The notes under the pieces were generated by a model that worked only from the letters and a program-made list of their open reading frames with translations, was not told the DNA's origin and ran no database searches. Shown here one piece after another: positions 56,722-64,000 of a stretch of 64,000 nucleotides of DNA; position 1 is the first letter of the stretch; every line of letters begins with the position of its first letter. The translations under genes and the position numbers were made by a program. Source of the DNA: Coriobacteriia bacterium (GTDB lineage Bacteria > Actinomycetota > Coriobacteriia > Anaerosomatales > Anaerosomataceae); the NCBI GenBank assembly GCA_030651765.1, contig JAUSBY010000001.1, positions 124,001-188,000 of the forward strand, read 5' to 3'.

Positions 56722-57723
56722 TCAGGCGCTGCGCGCCAGCCCCGGCAGCTCGGAGGGCGCGGTCTGCACGAACGCGTAGCCCACGCCTGGCGTCCTGAGC
56801 CTACGGCCGAACGCGTTCCCCCCGTCCGTCCAGGTCTCGCCGACCATGCTCGCACGTGTCGCCACATCGATGAATCCTGCTGTCTCACTGTCCAGGGTAT
56901 CGGCATGATGAAGCGTCAGGCTCTCCAGCGTGGCCGGAGACCCGGTGAACGGTGTCGCTGCCTGCCCGTGATGCGTCAGGACCATGTGGGCCAGATGCAG
57001 GGCCTGTTCTGCCGGGAAGCCCCCGCCGAGACGGCCGATCGCACCATGCACCCGGCGCTCGCCGAGAACGGCGTGCCCGAGCAGTCGACCCTCGTCGGTG
57101 TGATCGATTCCCGTGGCGTACGCGACTGCATCCACCACGCCGATGTCGTGCAAGAGCGCACCGGTGAGGAGCAGGTCGGCGTCGATCTGCGGGTGCAGCG
57201 CCGCGATCTGCCGACACACGGAGGCCACGCCGACCGTATGCTCGAGAAGTCCGCCAAGATATGCATGATGTCCGCCAGGGCAGGCCGGGGACTCCTTGAA
57301 CCTCGTCATGAACACCACATCACCGAAGACCTCCCGGAGGAGCGCGCCGAGCGATGCGTCGGTCACTGCGCGCACCAGCCCGCGAAGCTCGGTGAGCAGT
57401 TCAGTCGTGTCCCGCACGCCGGTCGGGACGATGTCACGAGGGTCGTACTCCTCGGCCGCACGGAGAGACTCCACCGACACCCGCACGACACCACGATAGG
57501 CAGTGACCACGCCGCGAACATGAACGACCAACCCGACCGGGACAGCCTCGGCTTCTCTCGTGGGTCGGAACATGATCCCGGGAATTCGCCCGCTCCGGTC
57601 GGCGAGCTCGAGCGACAGGTACGCTTCACCCGTACGCGCCGCCCGAATCTCCTTGGACATCAGGGCAAAGGTGGCGTCTACGCGCTCGCCCGGCTGCAGT
57701 GTCGAAGCGTATCGCCGTTCCAT
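56722..57723 (-). CDS. OB-fold/HD-domain protein, YhaM-like 3'-5' exoribonuclease
   Basis: A 333-aa protein: OB-fold (about 15-90) with the DRSGRIPGIMF core, and an HD domain (about 155-300) with His162 (GGLLEHTVGVA) and HD192-193 (LLHDIGV). Bacillus YhaM has this layout and degrades RNA or single-stranded DNA in a metal-dependent manner. The C-terminal 40 residues are variable. It stands between the MTA phosphorylase and SAM hydrolase genes with gaps of 90 and 66 bases. Confidence 0.87.
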   Translation of the reverse strand: MERRYASTLQPGERVDATFALMSKEIRAARTGEAYLSLELADRSGRIPGIMFRPTREAEAVPVGLVVHVRGVVTAYRGVVRVSVESLRAAEEYDPRDIVPTGVRDTTELLTELRGLVRAVTDASLGALLREVFGDVVFMTRFKESPACPGGHHAYLGGLLEHTVGVASVCRQIAALHPQIDADLLLTGALLHDIGVVDAVAYATGIDHTDEGRLLGHAVLGERRVHGAIGRLGGGFPAEQALHLAHMVLTHHGQAATPFTGSPATLESLTLHHADTLDSETAGFIDVATRASMVGETWTDGGNAFGRRLRTPGVGYAFVQTAPSELPGLARSA

Positions 57724-57789
57724 GACCGTCTCCTCCGCGCGCCCGTGACCTATGGCACGAGCGTACAGTGGCGGTCTGACATCGGGTCC

Positions 57790-58596
57790 TCAGGCAAGCG
57801 AACGAACACGGGCCGTGGCGCCCGGCTCGACGCCATAGCGTTCCGCAGCGCTTCCGAGCCGAATGGCCAGCGTGAGCCAGCCCGATGAGTCGATGAGCGC
57901 CAGGGGGTCGCCCTCTCCCACGTCCGAGAAGGTCGTGCTGAACGGCACCTCGATGATCAGGTGTCCAAAAGCAAGTTCCAGGGTCCCCGTGGCGAGTCCC
58001 CGCGCGACGACCTCTTCGGCGGGAATCGCGATTCTCAGCGAGCCGAACCGGTCTATGTCTATGACTTCGGCGACGAGTACACCGCCCTCCTCGTGGCATC
58101 GCTCAAACGGCGCCGGGGCGAGGGAGTCAATGTCAATCGACTCGCCGATCGCGCTTGCCTCGACACCACACGCAAGTGCAGCCGCAGCGGGCGCGAGCAC
58201 GTCCCGTGCGTGGAACGTGGGCAGCGGCTGGCGAAAGTCGAGATGCTCGGGGACGATCGAGTATGCCTCGACAACACCGCCCGCGCGCCATGTGGACGGC
58301 ATCAGCACGCCGTTGTCGGGCCCCACGAGGATGCTGCCCCCGCCGGTCACAAGCGCCAGGTCACGCCTGCCTCCCCCGACCCCGGGATCGGCAACCACAA
58401 GGTGTATCGCGTCCGGCAGCTGCCACACGCCCGCAGCCGCTACCGCTGACGCCTTGCGTACATCGAACGGGGCGATGTCGTGGGCCAGGTCCACCACGCG
58501 CGCCTGAGGGCAGGCGCGATGTATGACCGCATGGCACATGCCGACCCAGGTGTCCCCGCTTCCGAAGTCCGACGTGAAGCAGATGATCGAATGCAT
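57790..58596 (-). CDS. SAM hydrolase (SAM hydroxide adenosyltransferase family)
   Basis: A 268-aa DUF62 family protein. N-terminal FTSDFGSGDTWVG (Asp10, Asp15) and VVADPGVGG, then the GPDNGVL motif, are the family hallmarks; the C-terminal beta-barrel includes DIDRFGSLRI. Enzymes of this class split SAM to adenosine and methionine using water; the related fluorinases and chlorinases use halide and carry an extra loop that I do not see. It is divergent from the lipoprotein gene. Confidence 0.9.
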   Translation of the reverse strand: MHSIICFTSDFGSGDTWVGMCHAVIHRACPQARVVDLAHDIAPFDVRKASAVAAAGVWQLPDAIHLVVADPGVGGGRRDLALVTGGGSILVGPDNGVLMPSTWRAGGVVEAYSIVPEHLDFRQPLPTFHARDVLAPAAAALACGVEASAIGESIDIDSLAPAPFERCHEEGGVLVAEVIDIDRFGSLRIAIPAEEVVARGLATGTLELAFGHLIIEVPFSTTFSDVGEGDPLALIDSSGWLTLAIRLGSAAERYGVEPGATARVRSLA

Positions 58597-58672
58597 CGTG
58601 TACGCGCTCCCCTCCGCAGCGGTGGCTGTGGTCTACTATAGTGGACGACGGTCGAACAGGGGGGTGCATCCG

Positions 58673-59119
58673 ATGGGTGTCCGGCGTGTGCTGCTGCCGC
58701 TCGTACTCCTGCTGGTCGCCACGACGCTACTCTCGTGCGGCCCCACGGACATCGTGACGTATGTTCCCGAGGGCGGGATCTACGGTTCCGATGACCTCGC
58801 GACGCTGATCGCGTCCGCTGACCTGGGGACGACCGCAGCCGTAACCACCGGGGAGGCCTCCGAGATCAGGCAGGACGCGCTCACGCAGCTGCGCGGATAC
58901 GGCGACGCCGCCGCAGCGCTTGCGGACACGCTCACCTCGGACTTCCCGCTCGACATGGCCGCCGTTCCCGTATACGTGGAACGTGGTAGCTACGAGGGCG
59001 AACCCGCATGGATCGTCATCGAGGCGACCGCCGACGACGCAGGCACCCTCACCTCTCGGCGACTCTGGGTGCTCTCCTACACCGAAAGAACGGTCATCGC
59101 CGCCCAGTCAGCACGCTGA
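58673..59119 (+). CDS. Hypothetical lipoprotein
   Basis: A 148-aa secreted protein. Arg-Arg near the start, a hydrophobic stretch and the lipobox LLSC give a type II signal with Cys22 as the lipidated residue. The mature part (about 127 aa) is Thr/Ala-rich with a C-terminal beta-like region; no known domain. The start ATG at 58673 follows GGGGGG-rich bases; the frame is open upstream but inside the SAM hydrolase gene. It converges with the SOS-box gene, whose stop is four bases away. Confidence 0.8.
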   Translation: MGVRRVLLPLVLLLVATTLLSCGPTDIVTYVPEGGIYGSDDLATLIASADLGTTAAVTTGEASEIRQDALTQLRGYGDAAAALADTLTSDFPLDMAAVPVYVERGSYEGEPAWIVIEATADDAGTLTSRRLWVLSYTERTVIAAQSAR

Positions 59120-59122
59120 CCG

Positions 59123-59506
59123 TCAGGCCACACCCTCCGCCGGCCACGGCTCGCCGAGGATTCGACGTGCCTCTTCTCGGGCGCGGAGCCTCGGCCACCC
59201 GGCATCGATCAGGTCGGACTCTATCGATACGGCAACGAGTCTCTGGCGTGCACGAATGCCGAAGGGATCCCGCGCCGACAGGATCAGCCTGCGCAACACT
59301 GCCGCGAAGTACGCCTCTACCCTCCGTACGTCGGAGGGTGACAGCGGCCGGGAGACCCTCGAAGCCAACGCGTTGGCGGTGATGCGAGCGGCGGCGCCGG
59401 TGTGCGTCTCGCCCCCGGTCAGGCGACGGGCGCGCACCTCAAGGACCGCAAGGTACTCCTCGAGCGTTGATGTCGTCTCCTGGCGAATGAGTGAGAGCTG
59501 GACCAT
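59123..59506 (-). CDS. Hypothetical protein under a perfect SOS box
   Basis: A 127-aa protein, mainly helical and rich in Arg, Ala and Leu, with no membrane segment or known motif that I recognise. The start at 59506 (MVQLSLIRQE) is decided by GGAGGAGG eight bases ahead; the frame is open much further upstream but without homology. A perfect LexA-type palindrome lies 16-29 bases before the start, so it should be induced by DNA damage. It could be a checkpoint or repair accessory factor; this is inference. Confidence 0.8.
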   Translation of the reverse strand: MVQLSLIRQETTSTLEEYLAVLEVRARRLTGGETHTGAAARITANALASRVSRPLSPSDVRRVEAYFAAVLRRLILSARDPFGIRARQRLVAVSIESDLIDAGWPRLRAREEARRILGEPWPAEGVA

Positions 59507-59521
59507 CGCGATGACCTCCTC

Positions 59522-59535
59522 CGAACGGATGTTCG
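59522..59535 (-). promoter_or_regulatory. LexA/SOS box
   Basis: CGAAC-GGAT-GTTCG fits the Gram-positive SOS consensus CGAACRNRYGTTYG at every position. It lies between a possible -10 (TATGCT on the minus strand, 59541-59546) and the ribosome site of the 127-aa gene, so a bound LexA would block the start of transcription. Confidence 0.85.
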
Positions 59536-59592
59536 AAGGAAGCATAGCGACTGACTCTGACATCCCCATCCCCACGCGCCCGGGCCTTAAGG

Positions 59593-60270
59593 TCACACGA
59601 TCCGCTCGGCGACGACCCGCAAGAGAGAAGCGGCGGCGAGCTCTGCTGCGCTGAGTCCGACCGCGACGAGTATCTGAGGCCATGCGTCGCGCAGCCTGTG
59701 CGCCCGGCGCTCGAACACCGGCATGAGGCCGACGAATACCAGGTTCACCGTGACGAACGTGGCAACGATGGCCGCGGACACGAGCACGGGATAGCCCACA
59801 CCGAGTAGCGGCAGAAGCCAGCGCGTCACGACGAACGTGACGAGGAGGAGCGCCAGCCACGCGCCGATCGCAGCCCGGCCGGACGGCACCCGTTCAGGAC
59901 TCGAGCGCCTCCACAGTTGTCCGTTGACCATCGGGAGCGCCAGAGTCGCCAGACCCCAACCGGTCATCAGTCCTGTGATGAGGCGGATGTCGTTCGTCGT
60001 CGTCCGCAGGCCTGCATACGATGACACGCCGTCGAAGGCCATCGCGCCGACGAACAGTCCGATGATGAGCAGCACCGGCCAACTCGGGAGTTCGGAAGGC
60101 CTTCGGTCACGGGCGAGGAGGACAAGGACGATGAGTGCTGCGGCGAAGCCGATGTACAACCCGGTATCGCGAGCGCAGACCGGGAGCTGGAACCCTCCGG
60201 CGAACAAGGAGCGTTCCGGCAACTGGTGGCACAGTCCGTAACCCAGAACGGCGAACACTGACTCGAGCAT
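59593..60270 (-). CDS. DUF2085 family membrane protein
   Basis: A 225-aa polytopic membrane protein with about six helices. The N-terminal CHQLPERSLFAGGFQLPVCARDTGLY is the DUF2085 signature with conserved His, Cys and Arg residues that could bind a metal or ligand. Function is unknown. It follows tRNA-Pro by about 60 bases on the same strand. Confidence 0.88.
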   Translation of the reverse strand: MLESVFAVLGYGLCHQLPERSLFAGGFQLPVCARDTGLYIGFAAALIVLVLLARDRRPSELPSWPVLLIIGLFVGAMAFDGVSSYAGLRTTTNDIRLITGLMTGWGLATLALPMVNGQLWRRSSPERVPSGRAAIGAWLALLLVTFVVTRWLLPLLGVGYPVLVSAAIVATFVTVNLVFVGLMPVFERRAHRLRDAWPQILVAVGLSAAELAAASLLRVVAERIV

Positions 60271-60329
60271 TCACGTCTCCCGGATACGCTGACAGGCCGG
60301 CGGACCGGCCTGTCAGTCGTGAGTTCAGA

Positions 60330-60406
60330 TGGTCGGGATGGCGGGATTCGAACCCACGACCTCTGCGTCCCGAACGCAGCGCTCTACCAAGCTGAGCCAC
60401 ATCCCG
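60330..60406 (-). tRNA. trnP: tRNA-Pro (CGG anticodon)
   Basis: 77 bases with encoded CCA and discriminator A. Acceptor CGGGATG/CATCCCG; anticodon stem CTGCG/CGCAG with loop TTCGGGA. It lies between the multiheme cytochrome terminator and the DUF2085 gene. Confidence 0.96.
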
Positions 60407-60500
60407 ACGAGCCGCTATGATACATGGTCGTCGCTGCTAGGGCAAAGAGTTTCCGCGACGGACCCGACCGGCGCGTCGAAGGCTGATCGCGACAGCGACG

Positions 60501-60537
60501 CCGAGGGCCCGACCGGATGTCCCGGCCGGGCCCTCGG
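60501..60537 (-). terminator. 16-bp stem-loop after the multiheme cytochrome gene
   Basis: Bases 60501-60516 pair with 60522-60537 with a single mismatch around a five-base loop, 30 bases after the cytochrome stop. It is extremely GC-rich. No U-tract. Confidence 0.75.
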
Positions 60538-60566
60538 TCAGCGTATCGCCGACCCGACGGTTGCCG

Positions 60567-62648
60567 CTACAGCCTCACGTGGCAGTAGGAGCAGAACGTC
60601 GGCTCGTGGCACTCGAAGCAGGGCTGAGCGCCGTCCTTCTTGACGATGCTCGGGTGATACGTGCGCCACGGCTGCTGCTGGACTGCACCCGGGTGATGGC
60701 ATGCGTCGCAGAAGAACTGGCTGTGGCAGTTGGTGCATACGTCCTTCGTATACGTCTTAGCCTCGAAGTCGGCCTTGTGCGCCTCGTCGAAGCCGGACGG
60801 GTGAGGCATCTCGAGCTTGTGACAGCTCTGGCAGAACTGCGCCTGCACGCCGCCGTCACCGTGGCAGTAGTCGCAGGAGTCCTGCGCTTCCTTGTACGCT
60901 ACCTGGTGCTTGGCGGGGGCGGAGAGCGCCGTGCGCCGCGTCCAATCGTTCGCTGTATGCGACGTTGGCAGGGCGTTCAGATTCATGTGGCAATCGACGC
61001 AGAACTGCTTGTTCTCATGACACTTCTCGAAGCAGGGCTGAGCGCCGCTCGCTGCCACGGTTGTCGGGTGCTGACGGGTCCACGCGACGTCGTTGCGTGC
61101 ACCCTCGTGGTGGCAGTCGGAGCAAAGCTCCTGCTGCTGGTGGCAGTTCGAGCACACAGCCGGCGTATTGCGGCCGGACACGTGGTTGGTCTTGAACGTG
61201 TCAGGGTGCGGGATCTCCATGCCGTGGCAGCTCTTGCAGAACTGCGCCTCGACGCCACCGGGGCCGTGACACACATCGCAGCTGTCGATCGACTGACGCG
61301 CGGAGAGCGCGTGTGCCGCGGAGGCAACTGCCGGAGTGTCCGGGTACTTCGTGACCGTGAGGTCCTTGTGCAGCCAGTCGGCGGCCTTGTGGGATGTGGG
61401 CAGCGGCTGCATGGTGGTGTGGCAGTCCACGCAGAACTGCTGATCGTGACATGCGCCGAGACACGGAGCGACGCCCTTGGCGACGACAGCCGCCGCATGC
61501 TGGGTCTGCCAGACGACCTGCGGATCGTACTCCCAGCCCACGCTCGAGCCATGGTGGCACGAGTCACAGAAGAACGTCTCCGACTGCTTGTGGCACATCT
61601 CGCACTTCTCGAGCTGGGTGGCTACGAGCTCGGGGTGCGACTTGGTCTTGAACTCATCGGGATGCGGTATCTCCATGCCGTGACAGTCCAAGCAGAACGT
61701 GGCCTTGACGTGGCATGTAGCGCAGTAGTCCACCTCCTGCACTTCCACGAGGTGCAGCGCGTGATCGTCCGCTGTGGGGACGTAGTCGTGCTCGCCGGGG
61801 CCCTCGGCCTCGGTCGTCTCCGAGCTGTCATATGGCTCACCGTGAGCGATCGGCCTGATGATGTCCTCAGCAGGTCGACCGGTCGCATGGTCCACTTCCA
61901 GCATGGCAAGGTCGGCGTGGCCGGCGGGATAGAAGCCCTCTGCGTCATGGTTGGCAGGCTTCAGATCGAAATCGGCCGGATGGCACGCGGAGCATGTGCC
62001 CGGAGCCGTGTACTCTTCGCCCGACGGAGACTCATCGGTGAGCGTGTGACACCGGAAGCACGCCGTCATCGACATGAAGTCGGCGTGGTAGGCGGCCCGC
62101 TCGCCGGTCACCGGGTTCTTGGTGAATATCTCGATGTCCGCCTCGGGGTGCGCCACACGGTTGTGGCAGGCCGTACAGTGAACGTGGTTCTCCGAGTGGA
62201 CCTCATGATCGATGATGATGCCCTTACTCGGCGTGACGGTCCGGGTGTCGAGGCTGTGACACTGCGTGCACTGGCCTTCGCCCATATGACCGTAGTTGAG
62301 CGCGAGATGGCTCGTCGCGTTGAGCGGCACCGCATACGTCGTGGTGACCAGCTCGTAGGCACCTGTCACGCCAGCCTTGACCTTATGGATCAGGAACGTG
62401 ACCGGGTCACCGTTGACTGGTAGGTGGCACGAGATACACGCCACCTTGTTGTGGGAGCCGTTGTCGTAGGCCGCGACAGCATCCTTCTGGACCGAGTGGC
62501 AGAAGCCGCCGCAGAACCAGTAACTCGACGTGGCACCCAGCGAAATCATTATGACCGCGGCCATAACGATGCATGCCACGGCTACCCAGATGAGGTACCT
62601 GGGCCTGCGGACCGGGTCTTTGAACCCGGCTAACGAGATCTTCGCCAT
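60567..62648 (-). CDS. Membrane-anchored 24-heme c-type cytochrome
   Basis: A 693-aa protein (695 if the first ATG is used; AGGAG is nine bases from the chosen one). One N-terminal membrane helix (about 19-42) is followed by an extracytoplasmic chain with 24 heme-binding motifs: 21 CX2CH and three CX3CH (at Cys48, Cys398 and Cys541, numbered from the outer Met). The first six resemble a NapC/NirT-type quinol-oxidising anchor region; then three repeats of six hemes follow (about 311-458, 459-593, 594-695), with shared EIPHP and CHH features. It probably passes electrons from the menaquinone pool to outside acceptors. It has its own promoter and a strong stem-loop. Confidence 0.95.
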   Translation of the reverse strand: MAKISLAGFKDPVRRPRYLIWVAVACIVMAAVIMISLGATSSYWFCGGFCHSVQKDAVAAYDNGSHNKVACISCHLPVNGDPVTFLIHKVKAGVTGAYELVTTTYAVPLNATSHLALNYGHMGEGQCTQCHSLDTRTVTPSKGIIIDHEVHSENHVHCTACHNRVAHPEADIEIFTKNPVTGERAAYHADFMSMTACFRCHTLTDESPSGEEYTAPGTCSACHPADFDLKPANHDAEGFYPAGHADLAMLEVDHATGRPAEDIIRPIAHGEPYDSSETTEAEGPGEHDYVPTADDHALHLVEVQEVDYCATCHVKATFCLDCHGMEIPHPDEFKTKSHPELVATQLEKCEMCHKQSETFFCDSCHHGSSVGWEYDPQVVWQTQHAAAVVAKGVAPCLGACHDQQFCVDCHTTMQPLPTSHKAADWLHKDLTVTKYPDTPAVASAAHALSARQSIDSCDVCHGPGGVEAQFCKSCHGMEIPHPDTFKTNHVSGRNTPAVCSNCHQQQELCSDCHHEGARNDVAWTRQHPTTVAASGAQPCFEKCHENKQFCVDCHMNLNALPTSHTANDWTRRTALSAPAKHQVAYKEAQDSCDYCHGDGGVQAQFCQSCHKLEMPHPSGFDEAHKADFEAKTYTKDVCTNCHSQFFCDACHHPGAVQQQPWRTYHPSIVKKDGAQPCFECHEPTFCSYCHVRL

Positions 62649-62727
62649 ACGCATTCTCTCCTCGCTCGCGTCCCTCGGCTTCTTCTAGCACAAGCGCGGA
62701 AACGGCCCCTCGCCGCCCCATCGCTCA

Positions 62728-62756
62728 ACGATAGCCGAAGCTTTGTGAAGGGACAA
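62728..62756 (-). promoter_or_regulatory. Promoter of the multiheme cytochrome gene with a Rex-like half-site
   Basis: TTGTCC (62751-62756) and TATCGT (62728-62733) on the minus strand with a 17-base spacer. The spacer begins CTTCACAAAG, and TTCACAA equals one half of the Rex operator consensus; the other half is poor. Redox control is possible but unproven. Confidence 0.55.
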
Positions 62757-62840
62757 GACAAACGCAGCCGTCGTGACGGGGTTCTCCCCTTGTTCGGGCT
62801 ATTCGCCGGGTGAGCCCGCATTCCTGCCCTCGCGTGACAC

Positions 62841-63302
62841 TCAGTCGATCTCGAAGACCGCCGACATCTCGACCGGCACGCCGAGGGGAAGCGCAGCCAC
62901 GCCCACGGCCTCCCGTGCGTGGCCGCCTGAGCCGCCGAACGCAACCTCCATCACCGCACTCGCGGCGTCGATCACAGCACTCTGGCCGTCAAAGTCCGGT
63001 GCCGACGCGACGTATCCCACGAGCTTGACGACCCGCACGATGCGGTCGAGGTCTACCACGGAAGATGCGGCAGCAAGTGCCCGCAGGGCACACTGCTCGG
63101 CGCAGCGCCTACCCTCCTCCAGCGTGACATCGTCACCGAGGTGTCCGGTGGCGATCGGACGCCCGTCGATGACGGGGACCTGACCGGAGGTGAACACGAG
63201 CGAACCGGAGCGAACCGCCGGGACGTACGAGCCGACAGCCGCGGGTATCTCTGGCACCTGCAGATCGCGCGCGGCGAGGCGCGCGATCACACCGTGCGAC
63301 AT
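62841..63302 (-). CDS. RidA (YjgF/YER057c/UK114) family protein
   Basis: A 153-aa protein of the Rid superfamily, trimeric enamine/imine deaminases. The family core is in the C-terminal half, with GHAREAVGVAALPLGVPVEMSAVFEID including the Arg that binds substrate carboxylate. The N-terminal part GSYVPAVRSGSLVFTSGQVPV is typical. It belongs to the RidA-like subgroup of about 150 aa rather than the 125-aa RidA. Its start overlaps the stop of the chemoreceptor gene. Confidence 0.88.
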   Translation of the reverse strand: MSHGVIARLAARDLQVPEIPAAVGSYVPAVRSGSLVFTSGQVPVIDGRPIATGHLGDDVTLEEGRRCAEQCALRALAAASSVVDLDRIVRVVKLVGYVASAPDFDGQSAVIDAASAVMEVAFGGSGGHAREAVGVAALPLGVPVEMSAVFEID

Positions 63303-64000
63303 CAGCGGACCACCATCGAGTCCGCCAGCTTGTTGAGCTCCATGATCGCGGCGGTGATCTGTCGCGAGGTCTCGGCGGCCTGCTGGGAGACCAATGCGAC
63401 CTCCTTCATAGAGACGACCACCTGATCGGAGGCGGTGCGCTGCTGTTGCGTGGCGATCGAGATCTGCTTGGCCGCGTCTGTAGTCTCCTCGACCTGTGAC
63501 ACGATGCGCTGCAACTCCGTAGCGGTGTTCATCGCCAGATCCTGACCCTCGGTCACCTTCTTGGCAGCCTTCTCCGTCTGCATGATGAGCGCCGAGGTGG
63601 ACGCCTGGATCTCGCGGACCACTCGGCCGATCTCCTGCGTGGATTCGGTGACCGAGTCGGCCAGCTTGCGGATCTCCTCGGCGACGACGGAGAAGCCCTT
63701 GCCCGCGTCGCCGGCGCGCGCAGCCTCGATCGCCGCGTTCAGTGCGAGGATCTTCGTCTGCTCGGCGATCTCGTCGATGATCGAGAGTACGCGGCCGATC
63801 TCCTGACTGCGTTCTCCGAGTGCGAGGATCCTGTCCGACGACTGCATCGTCGTCTCGCGAATCTCCTCGATACCGGCGGCGGTGTTCGCGACAGCCAGCA
63901 TTCCTTCCTCGGCGCTGGCCAGAGTGGTCTCGGCGATGCGCACGACGGCTCCGGCGTTGTCGGCGATCTGGCTCGACGTCTGCGCGAGCTCCTCTACCGT
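63302..64000 (-). CDS. Methyl-accepting chemotaxis protein, C-terminal part (truncated by window edge)
   Basis: Only the cytoplasmic signalling domain is in the window, about 232 codons. The hairpin tip [45 protein letters not shown] is the conserved CheA/CheW contact. The chain ends with [10 protein letters not shown], without a CheR-tethering pentapeptide. The stop overlaps the RidA-family start (TGATG), which links the two in one transcript. Confidence 0.95.
   Translation of the reverse strand, partial: TVEELAQTSSQIADNAGAVVRIAETTLASAEEGMLAVANTAAGIEEIRETTMQSSDRILALGERSQEIGRVLSIIDEIAEQTKILALNAAIEAARAGDAGKGFSVVAEEIRKLADSVTESTQEIGRVVREIQASTSALIMQTEKAAKKVTEGQDLAMNTATELQRIVSQVEETTDAAKQISIATQQQRTASDQVVVSMKEVALVSQQAAETSRQITAAIMELNKLADSMVVR

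Noticed and set aside
60561-62423. 620-codon plus-strand frame opposite the multiheme cytochrome
   Set aside because: The regular Cys-x-x-Cys-His codons on the minus strand create it; the cytochrome motifs are decisive.

Overview
The window is a high-GC bacterial chromosome segment, almost entirely coding, with nearly all genes on the minus strand. It suggests an actinobacterium of the Coriobacteriia type, perhaps an anaerobic OPB41/Anaerosomatales-like lineage. That is an inference from the GC content, an Actinobacteria-style HspR (HAIR) motif, a very large multiheme cytochrome c, and a gene order that otherwise follows the classical Firmicutes layout. No 16S rRNA is present to settle the placement.

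Region 1 (1-35800) is a translation and transcription supercluster, read right to left. It begins with tRNA-Tyr, tRNA-Thr, tRNA-Met and a second tuf, which end at a true intrinsic terminator. Then come rpmG, tRNA-Trp, secE, nusG, rplK and rplA; rplJ and rplL behind an L10-type leader; rpoB and rpoC; the str block (rpsL, rpsG, fusA, tuf); the S10, spc and alpha blocks down to rplQ; and the vitamin-transporter genes ecfA1, ecfA2 and ecfT. Good -35/-10 promoters lie before tRNA-Tyr, rpmG, rplJ, rpoB and rpsL. GC-rich stem-loops, mostly without U-tracts, sit in many of the intergenic gaps. Unusual features are an RpoC C-terminal extension with two Cys/His repeats and two different EF-Tu copies, one carrying a four-cysteine insertion.

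Region 2 (35860-39325) holds a possible cyclic-nucleotide signalling cassette: a stand-alone cNMP-binding protein followed by an unrecognised 206-aa protein, divergent from a DUF3307 membrane protein and a membrane-anchored class III nucleotidyl cyclase with unusual active-site context.

Region 3 (39384-53477) matches the Bacillus order in reverse: tRNA-Thr, sigH-like sigma factor, yacP, rlmB, cysS, cysE, ispF, ispD, PIN/TRAM membrane protein, disA, radA, clpC, lysS and greA. The ctsR-mcsA-mcsB genes that normally precede clpC are absent. A HAIR motif stands upstream of clpC instead.

Region 4 (53618-64000) is more mixed: tatA, the redox regulator rex, an M50 protease with CBS domains, an MTA phosphorylase, an OB/HD nuclease, a SAM hydrolase, a lipoprotein, a small gene under a perfect SOS box, a DUF2085 membrane protein, tRNA-Pro, a 24-heme membrane-anchored cytochrome c, a RidA-family protein and a truncated chemoreceptor. 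The cytochrome and Rex point to anaerobic or redox-flexible respiration. No insertion sequence, prophage or CRISPR array was seen, and the only stretch of about 300 bases without a gene is the L10 leader.
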